NCBI RefSeq assembly: GCF_004360145.1 | Contig: NZ_ML178716.1 | Coordinates: forward strand, 124,001-188,000 | Source: Aliiroseovarius marinus | GTDB taxonomy: Bacteria > Pseudomonadota > Alphaproteobacteria > Rhodobacterales > Rhodobacteraceae | DNA length: 64,000 nt | Reading direction: 5' to 3' | Translations under genes and position numbers: made by a program | Part shown: positions 44,573 through 54,924 of the stretch, piece after piece | How positions within the stretch are numbered: the stretch's first letter is position 1 | Layout: every line of letters begins with the position of its first letter | Notes under the pieces: model-generated | Databases searched by the model: none | What the model was told of the DNA's origin: nothing | Seen by the model: only the letters and a program-made list of their open reading frames with translations

Positions 44573-45073
44573 CTAGGCGTCGTCAAACCTACGAACATCA
44601 CCCGCCACACCACGCCACGACCCACAGTCCTGATCATAGGCGAGAACCCGGTCAGGGTTGGTGGGCGGCGGCATCACTACCCCCTCTAAACGGGTGAATC
44701 CGAACCGCTGGTAATAGGGCGCATCCCCCACCAGCATCACACGATCCCAACCCAGTTCGGCCGCCCGTCCAAGGCTTTGACGGATCAGATGGCCGCCCAA
44801 CCCTTCGCCCTGACGGGTGGGGTGCACGGCCACCGGTCCCAGCAACAGCGCTTTGTGCGTGTGCTCTCCGACAATGGCGATGGGCCAATAGCGGATCGCC
44901 CCGGCCAGAACGCCGTCTGCGTCACGGGCCACCATGGACAGCTCCGGAATAGGCGGCACATTATCGCGCAGACGATAGGATGACAGCGCCTCGCGCCCGG
45001 GCGCAAAGCACAGGTCATAGAGGGCCTCGACCTCCCACCAATCTTCCTGCGTTTCCTGAGACAGATGATACAG
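44573..45073 (-). CDS. GNAT N-acetyltransferase, probable CTG start
   Basis: Acetyltransferase of 166 residues with the acetyl-CoA loop VAVHPTRQGEGLGGHLIRQSL and PYYQRFGFTRL. The first ordinary start (GTG at 44959) would cut off a clearly coding N-terminus: YHLSQETQEDWWEVEALYDL, then CFAPGREALSSYRLRD. In frame upstream there is no ATG, GTG or TTG before a stop at about 45133. The CTG at 45073 with GAGGGCAGG just before it is the best start; an ATG-to-CTG mutation is the alternative. The gene is probably still expressed. It is divergent from the flavin reductase gene. Confidence 0.75.
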   Translation of the reverse strand: MYHLSQETQEDWWEVEALYDLCFAPGREALSSYRLRDNVPPIPELSMVARDADGVLAGAIRYWPIAIVGEHTHKALLLGPVAVHPTRQGEGLGGHLIRQSLGRAAELGWDRVMLVGDAPYYQRFGFTRLEGVVMPPPTNPDRVLAYDQDCGSWRGVAGDVRRFDDA

Positions 45074-45154
45074 CTGCCTGCCCTCGTGTTGCCTTTGGCT
45101 TCTCTTTAGGTTCCTGCTATCACGGCAAGGCTATGAAACGGAAGGGATAAGCCA

Positions 45155-45760
45155 GTGTTCTACAAACCCGAAAACGGGCACCGGCTGCCCCATAACCCGT
45201 TCAACGCCCTGATTGTCCCGCGCCCAATTGCCTGGATCACCACGCGCGATGCGGATGGGCGCGACAACCTTGCCCCCTATTCCTTCTTTAACGGGGTCGC
45301 TTATGATCCGCCGCAGGTGATGTTCGCCACGACCTCGGGTAAGGCGGATCGGGAAATGGGTAAGGATTCGCTGGACAACATCCGCCAGACCGGCGTGTTT
45401 TGTGTCCACATGGTGTCAGAAGCGCTGACCGATGCGATGAATATCAGCGCTGCCAGTTTCGGGCGCGAGATCAACGAGATCGACGAGGCCGGATTGGAGC
45501 GGGTCGCATGCGAAACCATCGACGCCGCCCGACTGCCCGCCGCCCCTGCCGCACTTGAATGCAAACTGACGCAGATCACGCAACTACCGGGCGACGCCAA
45601 TTACGTCTGCTTCGGAGAGGTAACCGGGATCCATATGCGGGATGACTGTATCGTCGACGGGATCTTCGACATTACCCGCGCGCGGCCCTTGGCGCGGTTG
45701 GGGTATCGCGATTACTCCGTCGTGCGCGACAGTTTCACACTGAAACGCCCCGGCGAATAA
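45155..45760 (+). CDS. Flavin reductase family protein
   Basis: FMN-binding split-barrel protein of 201 residues. The N-terminal NPFNALIVPRPIAWITTRDADG and LAPYSFFNGVAYDPPQVMFAT are the FMN-site blocks, and SLDNIRQTGVFCVHMVSE follows. Members reduce flavin for a monooxygenase or act as stand-alone flavoproteins; no monooxygenase gene is near. The start is GTG, with GAAGGGAT at good spacing. It shares a perfect bidirectional terminator with the convergent SulP gene. Confidence 0.87.
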   Translation: MFYKPENGHRLPHNPFNALIVPRPIAWITTRDADGRDNLAPYSFFNGVAYDPPQVMFATTSGKADREMGKDSLDNIRQTGVFCVHMVSEALTDAMNISAASFGREINEIDEAGLERVACETIDAARLPAAPAALECKLTQITQLPGDANYVCFGEVTGIHMRDDCIVDGIFDITRARPLARLGYRDYSVVRDSFTLKRPGE

Positions 45761-45771
45761 CGTCAGACATG

Positions 45772-45797
45772 AAAAAGGCGCCCGAAGGCGCCTTTTT
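45772..45797. terminator. Bidirectional terminator, flavin reductase/SulP
   Basis: AAAAAGGCGCC and GGCGCCTTTTT form a perfect 11-bp stem around a CGAA tetraloop. The T-run is present on both strands. It lies between two convergent stops, 11 bp from one and 1 bp from the other, so it ends both transcripts. Confidence 0.92.
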
Positions 45798-45798
45798 G

Positions 45799-47430
45799 TC
45801 AGTGTCCGCCAAGAATGCCGGTTTTGACCGAATAGTCCACGGCGACCTCGTAATCGGGGTCGTCATCGCTGTCGACCATCAGGTGACCCGCCTTGGTCAG
45901 CAGGTCGTGGCAGTCACGGCTCAGGTGGCGCAGCTGCACCTTCTTGCCCAGCGCTTCGTATTTCGCAGCCACCGCCTCGATCGCTTGCAGGGCCGATTGG
46001 TCGACCACGCGCGAGCGGGCGAATTCGATCACTACCAGATCAGGGTCGTTCTTCACGTCGAAGAGTTCAATGAACCCGTCTGACGAGCCGAAGAAAAGCG
46101 GGCCTTCCACGTCATAAACCTTGGCGCCGTCCTCTTCACGGGTGACCGCGTGGATGCGCGCAGCGGCGTTCCAAGCATAGGCCAGAGCGGACACGATCAC
46201 ACCCACCACAACAGCAACCGCAAGGTCTTCCGCCACGGTGACAGCGGTTACCAGCAAGATCACGAAGGCGTCCGTGCGCGGCACGCGGCGCAGGATCTTC
46301 AGCGAGTTCCACGCGAAGGTACCAATCACCACCATGAACATCACACCGACCAAGGCGGCAAGCGGGATCATCTCGATCCAGCTGGAAGCGACAACGATGA
46401 ACAGCAGCAGGAACAGCGCAGCGGCGATGCCGGCGATGCGGGTACGGCCACCCGAGCGCACGTTGATCATCGACTGACCGATCATGGCACAGCCCCCCAT
46501 ACCGCCGAAGAAGCCGGTGATCACGTTCGAGGTACCTTGCGCAATACACTCTTGCGACGCGCCTCCGCGTTGACCGGTCATCTCGCCTACGAGGTTCAGG
46601 GTCAGCAGGCTTTCAATCAGGCCAATCGCGGCAAGGATCACTGCGTAAGGCAGGATGATCCAGAGCGTCTCAAGCGTGAAGGGCGCCAGTGCGGTGCCAT
46701 ACAGCCCCTCGCCCGTGCCGAACGGATTGTGGAAGCTGGGTAGGCTGCCTTTGATCGAGGCCATGTCTCCAACAGTCGGCACGTCGATGCCAAATGCGAT
46801 TACCAGCCCAGCCACAACGCCGATCCCGGCCAGCGGTGCCGGGATGAACGAGGTCAGTTTCGGCAGCCCCCAGATGATCAACATGGTCAGAGCCACAAGG
46901 CCCAGCATCATGTAAAGCGACGCGCCCGACAGCCAGGCATCGGGATTGCCCGGTTCCTTGAACTGGGTCATCTGCGCCAAGAAAATAACGATCGCAAGAC
47001 CGTTCACAAAGCCCAACATCACCGGGTGCGGCACAAGGCGGATGAACTTACCCCAATGCATCACGCCCGCGAAAATCTGCAAAATCCCCATCAAAACAAC
47101 GGTTGCGAACAGGTACTCAACACCGTGTTCGGCGACCAGAGCGACCATCACAACGGCCAGCGCGCCGGTTGCGCCCGAGATCATGCCGGGACGCCCGCCG
47201 ATCACGGCAGTGATCAGGCCAACCATGAAGGCCGCATACAGGCCCACCAGCGGGTGGACGCCCGCGACGAAGGCGAAGGCAACGGCCTCGGGCACCAAGG
47301 CCAGGGCCACGGTCAGGCCCGACAAAAGCTCGGTTTTGATCCGCGACGGCGTCAGATCATCGTTCGGCGACAAGCGCAGATCAGGGCGTTCGATACGATT
47401 GGCAAAGCTTGCCAGAAGGGCTCGGGCCAC
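45799..47430 (-). CDS. SulP family anion transporter with STAS domain
   Basis: Membrane transporter of 543 residues, family SulP/SLC26, carrying sulfate, bicarbonate or other anions. The core starts with SGLTVALALVPEAVAFAFVAGV, and TGFFGGMGGCAMIGQSMINVRSGGRTR is the conserved central block. The C-terminal STAS domain (about 435-543) has VVIEFARSRVVDQSALQAIEAV. The start is GTG with GAGGTG upstream. No carbonic anhydrase or sulfate-assimilation gene is adjacent, so the substrate is open. A bidirectional terminator follows. Confidence 0.92.
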   Translation of the reverse strand: MARALLASFANRIERPDLRLSPNDDLTPSRIKTELLSGLTVALALVPEAVAFAFVAGVHPLVGLYAAFMVGLITAVIGGRPGMISGATGALAVVMVALVAEHGVEYLFATVVLMGILQIFAGVMHWGKFIRLVPHPVMLGFVNGLAIVIFLAQMTQFKEPGNPDAWLSGASLYMMLGLVALTMLIIWGLPKLTSFIPAPLAGIGVVAGLVIAFGIDVPTVGDMASIKGSLPSFHNPFGTGEGLYGTALAPFTLETLWIILPYAVILAAIGLIESLLTLNLVGEMTGQRGGASQECIAQGTSNVITGFFGGMGGCAMIGQSMINVRSGGRTRIAGIAAALFLLLFIVVASSWIEMIPLAALVGVMFMVVIGTFAWNSLKILRRVPRTDAFVILLVTAVTVAEDLAVAVVVGVIVSALAYAWNAAARIHAVTREEDGAKVYDVEGPLFFGSSDGFIELFDVKNDPDLVVIEFARSRVVDQSALQAIEAVAAKYEALGKKVQLRHLSRDCHDLLTKAGHLMVDSDDDPDYEVAVDYSVKTGILGGH

Positions 47431-47587
47431 GGGGTCACCTCATATGGGGAATTGTTCGCGATGGCGCTGTCTAACGGCTTCGGGCCTGTCGGGCAATGCC
47501 TCAGATGACTTGCTGCCCTGCAACTATTGCATGGCGTGGCGGCAATGCGCGCGATAGGCTGCGGCCAAAGCAGAACAGGAGGCAGGC

Positions 47588-48453
<866 letters not shown>

Positions 48454-48457
<4 letters not shown>

Positions 48458-49482
48458 ACCGTCTGAACGGCGTCGACATTGCGCGATACCTTGCGTTCGT
48501 CGGCATGGTTCTGGTGAACTTCCGTCTGGCCGCCGAGGTCAGCGGAGGCTCGGATATCGGGTCGCTGATCACCGACAATTTGGAGGGCCGCGCCGCAGCC
48601 CTGTTCGTTGTGTTGGCAGGTGTTGGGGCCAGCCTTGGAAAACCTGCGTGGCACCTGACCCTTCGCCGAGCGCTTTTCCTGTTCGTCGTCGGCATGCTGA
48701 ACATGCTGATCTTCGAAGCCGACATCCTGCATTTCTATGCGCTCTATTTCATTGTCGCGATGGCGTTCATGCGCCGGTCAAACAACAGCCTTCTATTGGG
48801 CGTCGCAGGCTTCATCCTCGTCGGGTTCGTGGCACAGCTGATGCTGGATTTCGACCGAGGTTGGAACTGGGCCATGCTTTCCTACCACGACTTCTGGACG
48901 ATCGAGGGCTTCCTGCGTCACTCTCTGTTCAACGGCTGGCATCCGGTCTTTCCGTGGGCGGCGTTCCTGCTGTGGGGCATGTGGTTGGGGCGACTGAAGC
49001 TTAGCCGTTGGACGGTTCAGATCGGCATGGTACTTGGCGGCGCGCTGGTAGCTGTCGCGGCCCATCAAGCCAGTGCGGCCCTGATCCACGATCCTGAGAT
49101 TGGGGCCCTGATGAGCACCGAGCCGGTTCCGGCGGGGCCGCTCTATATGCTGGCGAGCGGAGCCACTGCCGTGGCAATCTTGGGTGCTGTGCTGCTCATC
49201 ACGCCGGTCTTGCTGGCTTTGCCCATCTTTCGGCGCCTGTGCGATGCGATGATCGTCGCCGGTCGCCAGACCCTGACCCACTATGTCGCGCATATCCTGA
49301 TCGGCATGGGCACGCTCGAGGCGCTGGGACGGCTCGACGGGTCGCTCCAGCCGATGCAGATTTTCTGGATCTCGATCACCTATTGCGCATTTGCCGCGTT
49401 GTTCAGTTGGCTGTGGTCGCATAAGTTCAAACGCGGGCCGCTCGAGGCCATCATGCGTCTGATCACAGAGGGAAAAACATGA
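48454..49482 (+). CDS. DUF418-like membrane protein in the mtnP-apt operon
   Basis: Polytopic membrane protein of 342 residues with about nine or ten spans. The N-terminal [22 protein letters not shown] is typical of DUF418/DUF1624 membrane acyltransferase-like proteins, and the C-terminal [18 protein letters not shown] is the usual DUF418 end. It starts at a GTG in a GTGA overlap with mtnP and ends in an ATGA overlap with apt, so it is translated strictly with the two salvage enzymes. Its role is unknown; transport or modification of a purine or methylthio compound is a guess from context. Confidence 0.8.
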
Positions 49483-50009
49483 AATCCGTCAAAGACTATA
49501 TCCGCACCATCGTGGACTTCCCGCATGAAGGGATTTTGTTTCGCGATGTGACCACTCTGTTCGCCGATCCGCGCGGGTTTCGCATGGCGGTGGACCAGAT
49601 GCTGCACCCTTATGCCGGGATGCAGATCGACAAGGTCGTTGGGCTTGAGGCGCGCGGTTTCATTCTGGGCGGCGCGATTGCGCACCAGTTGACGCTGGGG
49701 TTCGTGCCGATCCGCAAAAAGGGCAAACTGCCCGGCGCCACCCTGTCGGAAGCCTATACGCTGGAATATGGCGAGGCTGTGATGGAGATCCATGACGACG
49801 CCATTCAGCCGGGCGAGAAAGTGCTGCTGGTCGATGACCTGCTGGCCACCGGCGGCACGGCCGAGGCTGGGATCAAACTGATCGAACGACTGGGCGGCGA
49901 GATCGTAGGCTGTTCCTTCATCGTCGACCTTCCGGAACTGGGCGGGCGCAAGAAGCTGGAAGAGCTTGGCATGGGCGTCGATGTTTTGTGCGAATTCGAA
50001 GGGTTGTGA
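49479..50009 (+). CDS. apt: Adenine phosphoribosyltransferase
   Basis: Converts adenine and PRPP to AMP. The 176 residues show [48 protein letters not shown] (the adenine hood) and the PRPP motif [14 protein letters not shown]. It is the last gene of the coupled mtnP-DUF418-apt set and so captures adenine freed by MtnP. A strong terminator follows. Confidence 0.95.
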   Translation: MKSVKDYIRTIVDFPHEGILFRDVTTLFADPRGFRMAVDQMLHPYAGMQIDKVVGLEARGFILGGAIAHQLTLGFVPIRKKGKLPGATLSEAYTLEYGEAVMEIHDDAIQPGEKVLLVDDLLATGGTAEAGIKLIERLGGEIVGCSFIVDLPELGGRKKLEELGMGVDVLCEFEGL

Positions 50010-50090
50010 ACCCTCGCTTAACCATTCGCCCCTAAAGCTGTTCCTGCCCGGTCGGAGCCCGGGCGCTGCTTGAGCACGTGACTATAGTGC

Positions 50091-50119
50091 AACGCCCCGC
50101 TTACCCGGCGGGGCGTTTT
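50091..50119 (+). terminator. Rho-independent terminator of the mtnP-apt operon
   Basis: AACGCCCCG and CGGGGCGTT form a perfect 9-bp stem with a 9-nt loop, then TTC. It lies 81 bp past the apt stop. Another small GC hairpin (CCCGG/CCGGG, about 50047-50063) precedes it. Confidence 0.8.
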
Positions 50120-50218
50120 CATTGCTGCTGGTGGCTCACGATGTGAGCCTGAGGGGCGTTGCCCCCGCGCCTTTGGCGCTCCCCCAAGGTATTTCTGGCA
50201 AGTGGAAGGGGAGAGGTT

Positions 50219-51628
50219 TCAATCAGGTGGAAAGAACACGCCGGGATTCATGATCCCGTTTGGATCGAGCGTCTGTTTGATTGCACGCATGGCAGCCAGG
50301 CGGGCGGGATCTGCGTAGCGGGCAAGCACGTCGGTTTTCAGGCGACCTACGCCGTGCTCGGCGCTGAAGGATCCGTCGTGTTCAGCCACCAGATCATAGA
50401 CCGCGGCGCGAATGGCATCGCGTTGGGACAGATAGGCAGCTTTGTCTTCGCCCGCTGGCGGGAAGACGTTGTAGTGCAAATTGCCGTCGCCCAGATGCCC
50501 GAACGCATTTACGCGGAACGGGCCGAGGGCGGCGAGGGCATCATCTGCGCGCCTCAGGAAAGCCGGGATATCCGACAGAGGCAGTGAAATGTCATGCGAG
50601 TTAATGGCCCCTACCGCTTTGTTCGCCAAGGGTATTTCCTCGCGCAACTTCCACAGGGCAGCGCGTTGGGATTGGGATTGTGCGATAACGCCTTCGGACA
50701 CCAAGTCTGCCCCTTGAGCCGCCTCAAAGAGTGTTAGAAGCGCGGCCTCTGGGTCGTCTGACGGGCCAAGGCCCAGATCGATCAGAACGGACCACGCGGG
50801 CGGTTTGGCAAAGGGTTGCGGCCCGCCAAGACCGGCTTCGGTCAGGAACTCCAACCCGGTGCCCTTGATCAACTCGAATGCGCTGATCCCCTGCCCCAGT
50901 TGGGATTGCGCCAGTGCCAGAAGGTCCAAAGCGGCGGATGGGTCGCGCACACACAGAAGCGCGGTGCCGGTGCGTGCGGGACGCGGGAACAAGCGCAGAC
51001 TGGCGGCGGTGATCACGCCCAACGTGCCCTCTGCCCCGCACAGAAGCGCGCGCAGATCGTATCCGGTGTTGTCCTTGCGCAGCCGCTTCAGACCGTGATG
51101 GATGGTGCCGTCGGGCAGCACGGCCTCGATCCCCAGACACAATTCGCGCGCGGTGCCGTAGCGCAGCACATTCACGCCGCCCGCATTGGTCGACAGGCAG
51201 CCGCCAATGCGGCACGAGCCTTCCGACGCCAGAGACAGCGGGAACAAACGATCAACACCCTCGGCGGCGGATTGAACATCCGCCAAGATGGCCCCGGCTT
51301 CGGCGACCAACACGTTCTCGGTCGGATGGACGGCGCGGATGCGGGTCATACGTTCAAGGCTCAGAATCACCGGGCGGTCGTCCTGCATCACCTGCCCACC
51401 CACCAGCCCGGTGCCGCCGCCAAAGGGCACGACGGGGACGCGGACGTCGTTGCAGAGGCGCAGGATGGTGGACACCTCATCGACCGAGCCGGGGGCCAAA
51501 AGCAATCCGCCGGCACCTTGGAACATCCCGCGTGGTTCTTCCAAATAGGCCGGGGTCAGGGGGCGGAAGGCTGCGTCCGGCAGGGACGCACGCAATTTCG
51601 CTTCGATGGCTGCATCGACAGATCTCAC
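50219..51628 (-). CDS. FAD-binding oxidoreductase (GlcD/D-2-hydroxyacid dehydrogenase type)
   Basis: Flavoprotein of 469 residues in the GlcD/D-lactate and D-2-hydroxyglutarate dehydrogenase group. The N-terminal FAD domain has VPVVPFGGGTGLVGGQV, GSCRIGGCLSTNAGGVNVLRYG and LCGAEGTLGVITAASLRLFP. The C-terminal substrate half has FGHLGDGNLHYNVFPP (metal histidines) and AEHGVGRLKTDVL, and ends in LDPNGIMNPG. The start is GTG with GGGAG upstream. A single fused chain with no GlcE/GlcF neighbours argues against glycolate oxidase; a D-2-hydroxyacid is the likely substrate. Confidence 0.9.
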   Translation of the reverse strand: MRSVDAAIEAKLRASLPDAAFRPLTPAYLEEPRGMFQGAGGLLLAPGSVDEVSTILRLCNDVRVPVVPFGGGTGLVGGQVMQDDRPVILSLERMTRIRAVHPTENVLVAEAGAILADVQSAAEGVDRLFPLSLASEGSCRIGGCLSTNAGGVNVLRYGTARELCLGIEAVLPDGTIHHGLKRLRKDNTGYDLRALLCGAEGTLGVITAASLRLFPRPARTGTALLCVRDPSAALDLLALAQSQLGQGISAFELIKGTGLEFLTEAGLGGPQPFAKPPAWSVLIDLGLGPSDDPEAALLTLFEAAQGADLVSEGVIAQSQSQRAALWKLREEIPLANKAVGAINSHDISLPLSDIPAFLRRADDALAALGPFRVNAFGHLGDGNLHYNVFPPAGEDKAAYLSQRDAIRAAVYDLVAEHDGSFSAEHGVGRLKTDVLARYADPARLAAMRAIKQTLDPNGIMNPGVFFPPD

Positions 51629-51675
51629 GTCACGCTCCCTAATTTGTGGTTCACAGACAGATCACCAAGCGCGGC

Positions 51676-52260
51676 TTAGCCCACGTGTGTGCGCCCGCGC
51701 CGGTCCGATCTGAGGTTGGCATAGAGCACATGATTGCGCCAGCGCCCGTTGATCTGAAGATAGCTTTGCGCCACGCCTTCGTATTTATAGCCGACCTTTT
51801 CCAGCACCCCGCGCGAGGCGGCGTTTTCTGGCAGACACCCGGCTTCGAGCCGCGACAGATCCAATTCGTTGAAGGCGTAGTGCACCAGCGCCTCGAGCCC
51901 TTCGCGCATATAGCCCTGCCGCGCAAAGCGTTCGCCGATCCAATATCCTGTGGTCCCTGCCTGCGACGGCCCGCGGCGGATGTTGTCCAGTGTCAGCGCA
52001 CCCAGCAACACGTCGTCCTGACGCCGAAACATGAAAAGTGGAAGCGCAGTGCCGCTTGTGACCGAACGATTGGCCCAATAAACGCGATTTGTGAAACTTT
52101 TACGGGTCAGGTGATCGGCCGCCCATGTCGGTTCCCAAGGTGTCAGGAAGTCCCGGCTGGCGACCCGAAGGGCGGCCCATGCGCGATAGTCGCCATGCAT
52201 GGGCGGGCGCATGGTCATCCGTTCGGTTTCGATCCGAACCTTCTTGGGCCGCGCGAACAT
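51676..52260 (-). CDS. GNAT N-acetyltransferase, RimJ-like
   Basis: Protein N-terminal acetyltransferase family member, 194 residues, similar to RimJ/RimL which modify ribosomal proteins. It has VRIETERMTMRPP at the start, GYWIGERFARQGYMREGLEALVHYAF as the acetyl-CoA region and ASRGVLEKVGYKYEGVA. The start shares one base with the stop of the M16 peptidase gene (TGATG), so it is coupled to the thrC-M16 unit. The real substrate is not known. Confidence 0.88.
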   Translation of the reverse strand: MFARPKKVRIETERMTMRPPMHGDYRAWAALRVASRDFLTPWEPTWAADHLTRKSFTNRVYWANRSVTSGTALPLFMFRRQDDVLLGALTLDNIRRGPSQAGTTGYWIGERFARQGYMREGLEALVHYAFNELDLSRLEAGCLPENAASRGVLEKVGYKYEGVAQSYLQINGRWRNHVLYANLRSDRRGRTHVG

Positions 52261-53522
52261 CAGGCAGCGCGCCTTTCCATCAGAGCCTCCAACGGCTCGG
52301 CCTTGTCTGCCGGGCCATAGACCGCCATCGCCATGGCGCTGTTCGTTAAAGACGCTCCGAAATCACGCAGGTCTTGCAGGGTGACGGCCTCGATCTTCTC
52401 GACCGTATCGGCCAGCGTTGGCACGTAACCCCAGATCCCGACCAGACGCGCCATACGCTCGGCGCGGGCCGACGGGCTTTCGAGCCCCATCAGAAGGCCG
52501 GCCTTCATCTGGGTCCGCGCGCGCTCCAGCTCGCGATCAGACATGTCACTGGCGGCGCGTTTCATCTCGTCAATGCAGAGCCCCGACAGGGCGGCGATGT
52601 CATCGCCCGACGTACCCGCATAGACGGTCATCATGCCGGTATCGTCATAAGACCCGACCTGCGAGAAGATCGAATAGCACAGCCCACGTTTCTCGCGCAC
52701 TTCTTGGAACAGGCGCGAGGACATGCCGCCGCCAAGGGCCGAGCTGAAGAGCTGTGCGGCATAAAACCCGTCATCGCGATACGAGGGTGCTTCGAAGCCC
52801 AGCGTGAAATGGACCTGTTCCAGCGTGTTGTTGACCTCGACCCGCGCACCAGAGGTCCAGCGGGCGGTGTCCGGCACCAGCACGGGGCGTGGGGCCAGCG
52901 CGCCGAACGCGGCTTCGGCAAGGCGCAGGATTTCGTCGTGGTTCACCGCGCCAGCGGCCGACAGGATTAGCTGTTCAGGGCCATAGTGTTGCCCGACAAA
53001 GCCCGACAGGTCACCGCGGCCAAAGGACTTCACGCGCTCGGACGGGCCAAGGATGGTGCGCCCGATGGGCTGGTCGGGAAATGCGGCTTCTTGCAGCCAG
53101 TCAAAAACCACATCGTCGGGCGTATCCAGCGCTTGCCCAATTTCCTGCAGGATCACACCGCGTTCGGTCTCGATCTCGCCCGTGTCAAAAACCGGGTTCA
53201 GCACGATGTCCGAAATCACATCGAGCCCAAGCGCCACGTCGTCTTTCAACACACGCACGTAGTATGCTGTCACTTCGCGCGAGGTATAGGCGTTGATATA
53301 GCCACCCACGCCCTCGATCGCCTCGGCAATCTCAAGCGCGTTGCGCTTTTCGGTGCCCTTGAACGCCATGTGCTCAAGGAAATGCGCGATGCCGTTCTGG
53401 GCCTGCGTTTCGTGACGGCCACCCGCCATGACCCACACGCCGAGTGAGGCGCTTTCCAGCCCCGGCATGTGCTCGGTCACGACGCGTACGCCGTTGGACA
53501 GGCGATCCAGACGCACGCTCAT
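52260..53522 (-). CDS. M16 family zinc metallopeptidase
   Basis: Insulinase/processing-peptidase-like enzyme of 420 residues. The inverted zinc motif HFLEHMAFKGT (His47, Glu50, His51) and the distal Glu in ETERGVILQEIGQ make it an active-type subunit. The sequence resembles the mitochondrial processing peptidase beta chain (GGGMSSRLFQEVREKRGLCYSI). There is no signal peptide, so it acts in the cytoplasm as a peptidase of unknown target. Overlaps join it to thrC (ATGA) and the RimJ-like gene (TGATG). This thrC-M16-GNAT order is common in alphaproteobacteria. Confidence 0.92.
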   Translation of the reverse strand: MSVRLDRLSNGVRVVTEHMPGLESASLGVWVMAGGRHETQAQNGIAHFLEHMAFKGTEKRNALEIAEAIEGVGGYINAYTSREVTAYYVRVLKDDVALGLDVISDIVLNPVFDTGEIETERGVILQEIGQALDTPDDVVFDWLQEAAFPDQPIGRTILGPSERVKSFGRGDLSGFVGQHYGPEQLILSAAGAVNHDEILRLAEAAFGALAPRPVLVPDTARWTSGARVEVNNTLEQVHFTLGFEAPSYRDDGFYAAQLFSSALGGGMSSRLFQEVREKRGLCYSIFSQVGSYDDTGMMTVYAGTSGDDIAALSGLCIDEMKRAASDMSDRELERARTQMKAGLLMGLESPSARAERMARLVGIWGYVPTLADTVEKIEAVTLQDLRDFGASLTNSAMAMAVYGPADKAEPLEALMERRAA

Positions 53523-54910
53523 TCAGCGGCAGCCTTGCGTTCTATGATCAGCGTTTTCAGCGCGTCCAGATCGTTGGCCACGCGGGTCACACGCTCGTCG
53601 CGGTCAAACAGGTCAGCCATGCGCGGCGGCAGGGGCGCGTCTTGACCGCAGGCGTCTTTCACAGCGGCCGGAAATTTCGCCGGGTGTGCAGTGGCCAGCG
53701 TGATCATCGGGCTGTCGTCCAGATGCTCTTCGGCCACTTTCACGCCAACAGCCGAGTGCGGGCAGAGGACTTCGCCGGTGGTGGCAAAGCTGGTCTTGAT
53801 CTGCGCCATGGTTTCGTCTTCCGAGGCACGGCCCGAGGTAAACTGTTCACGCAGAAACTCCATCGCGCCTTGGCTGATCGAGAACCCGCCGTCTTTCAGA
53901 TCATCCATCTGACCGGCGACAGCCGCGCCGTCACGGCCATAGGCGTCAAACAGTGCGCGTTCAAAGTTCGAAGACACCTGAATGTCCATCGACGGGCTGA
54001 TCGAGGGCGTGACGCCCGCTTTGGTATAGGCGCCCGTCTCCATCGTGCGGTGCAGGATGTCGTTTTGGTTGGTGGCGATCACCAGCTGGTCGATGGGCAG
54101 GCCCATCTTCTTGGCGATATAGCCCGCGAAGATGTCACCGAAGTTGCCCGTCGGAACGGTGAAGCTGATCTTGCGATGCGGCGCGCCCAGCGAGACTGCG
54201 GACGAGAAGTAATATACCACCTGCGCCAGAACGCGCGCCCAGTTGATCGAGTTCACGCCCGCTAGCTTCACACCATCACGGAAGTCGAAATCGTTGAACA
54301 TATCCTTCAGTCGGGCTTGGCAATCGTCGAAGTCTCCGTCCACGGCCAGCGCATGCACGTTGCTTTCCGACGGCGTGGTCATCTGACGGCGTTGCACCTC
54401 GGATACGCGGCCATGCGGGAACAGGATGAACACGTCGACCGCGTCCAGACCCTTGAAGGCTTCGATGGCGGCAGAGCCGGTGTCGCCCGAGGTAGCGCCC
54501 ACGATGGTCACCTTCTCGCCACGGCGGCTGAGCGCCACTTGGAACAGCTGACCAATCAGCTGCATCGCGAAGTCTTTGAAGGCCAATGTTGGGCCGTGGA
54601 ACAGCTCCAGCAGGAAATGGTTCGGACCCAGCTGCACCAAGGGCGCGCGGGCGTCGTGGCCGAAACCTGCATAAGCCTTGGCGATAATGTCTTTAAACTC
54701 TTCGTCGGTGAAGGTGTCGCCCACGAAGGGGCGCATCACGCGAAAGGCGATCTCCTCATAGGACAGACCAGCCAGCGCGGCGATTTCGTCTTTCGACATG
54801 GTCGGCACAGTTTCAGGCACATAGAGGCCACCATCACGGGCAAGGCCGGTCAGCATGGCATCTTCAAAGCTGAGAACAGGTGCGTCGCCGCGGGTCGAGA
54901 TATAGCGCAT
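53519..54910 (-). CDS. thrC: Threonine synthase
   Basis: PLP enzyme that turns O-phosphohomoserine into threonine. The 463 residues fit the long bacterial/fungal type. MRYISTRGDAPVLSFEDAMLTGLARDGGLY opens it, the PLP lysine is in GPTLAFKDFAMQL, and VGATSGDTGSAAIEAF is the phosphate loop; VPTGNFGDIFAGYIAKKMGLP is also typical. It lies 14 bp after surf1 and overlaps the M16 gene by 4 bases. lysC, which feeds the same pathway, is elsewhere in the window. Confidence 0.96.
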   Translation of the reverse strand: MRYISTRGDAPVLSFEDAMLTGLARDGGLYVPETVPTMSKDEIAALAGLSYEEIAFRVMRPFVGDTFTDEEFKDIIAKAYAGFGHDARAPLVQLGPNHFLLELFHGPTLAFKDFAMQLIGQLFQVALSRRGEKVTIVGATSGDTGSAAIEAFKGLDAVDVFILFPHGRVSEVQRRQMTTPSESNVHALAVDGDFDDCQARLKDMFNDFDFRDGVKLAGVNSINWARVLAQVVYYFSSAVSLGAPHRKISFTVPTGNFGDIFAGYIAKKMGLPIDQLVIATNQNDILHRTMETGAYTKAGVTPSISPSMDIQVSSNFERALFDAYGRDGAAVAGQMDDLKDGGFSISQGAMEFLREQFTSGRASEDETMAQIKTSFATTGEVLCPHSAVGVKVAEEHLDDSPMITLATAHPAKFPAAVKDACGQDAPLPPRMADLFDRDERVTRVANDLDALKTLIIERKAAAE

Positions 54911-54924
54911 CGAAAGTGAGTCCT

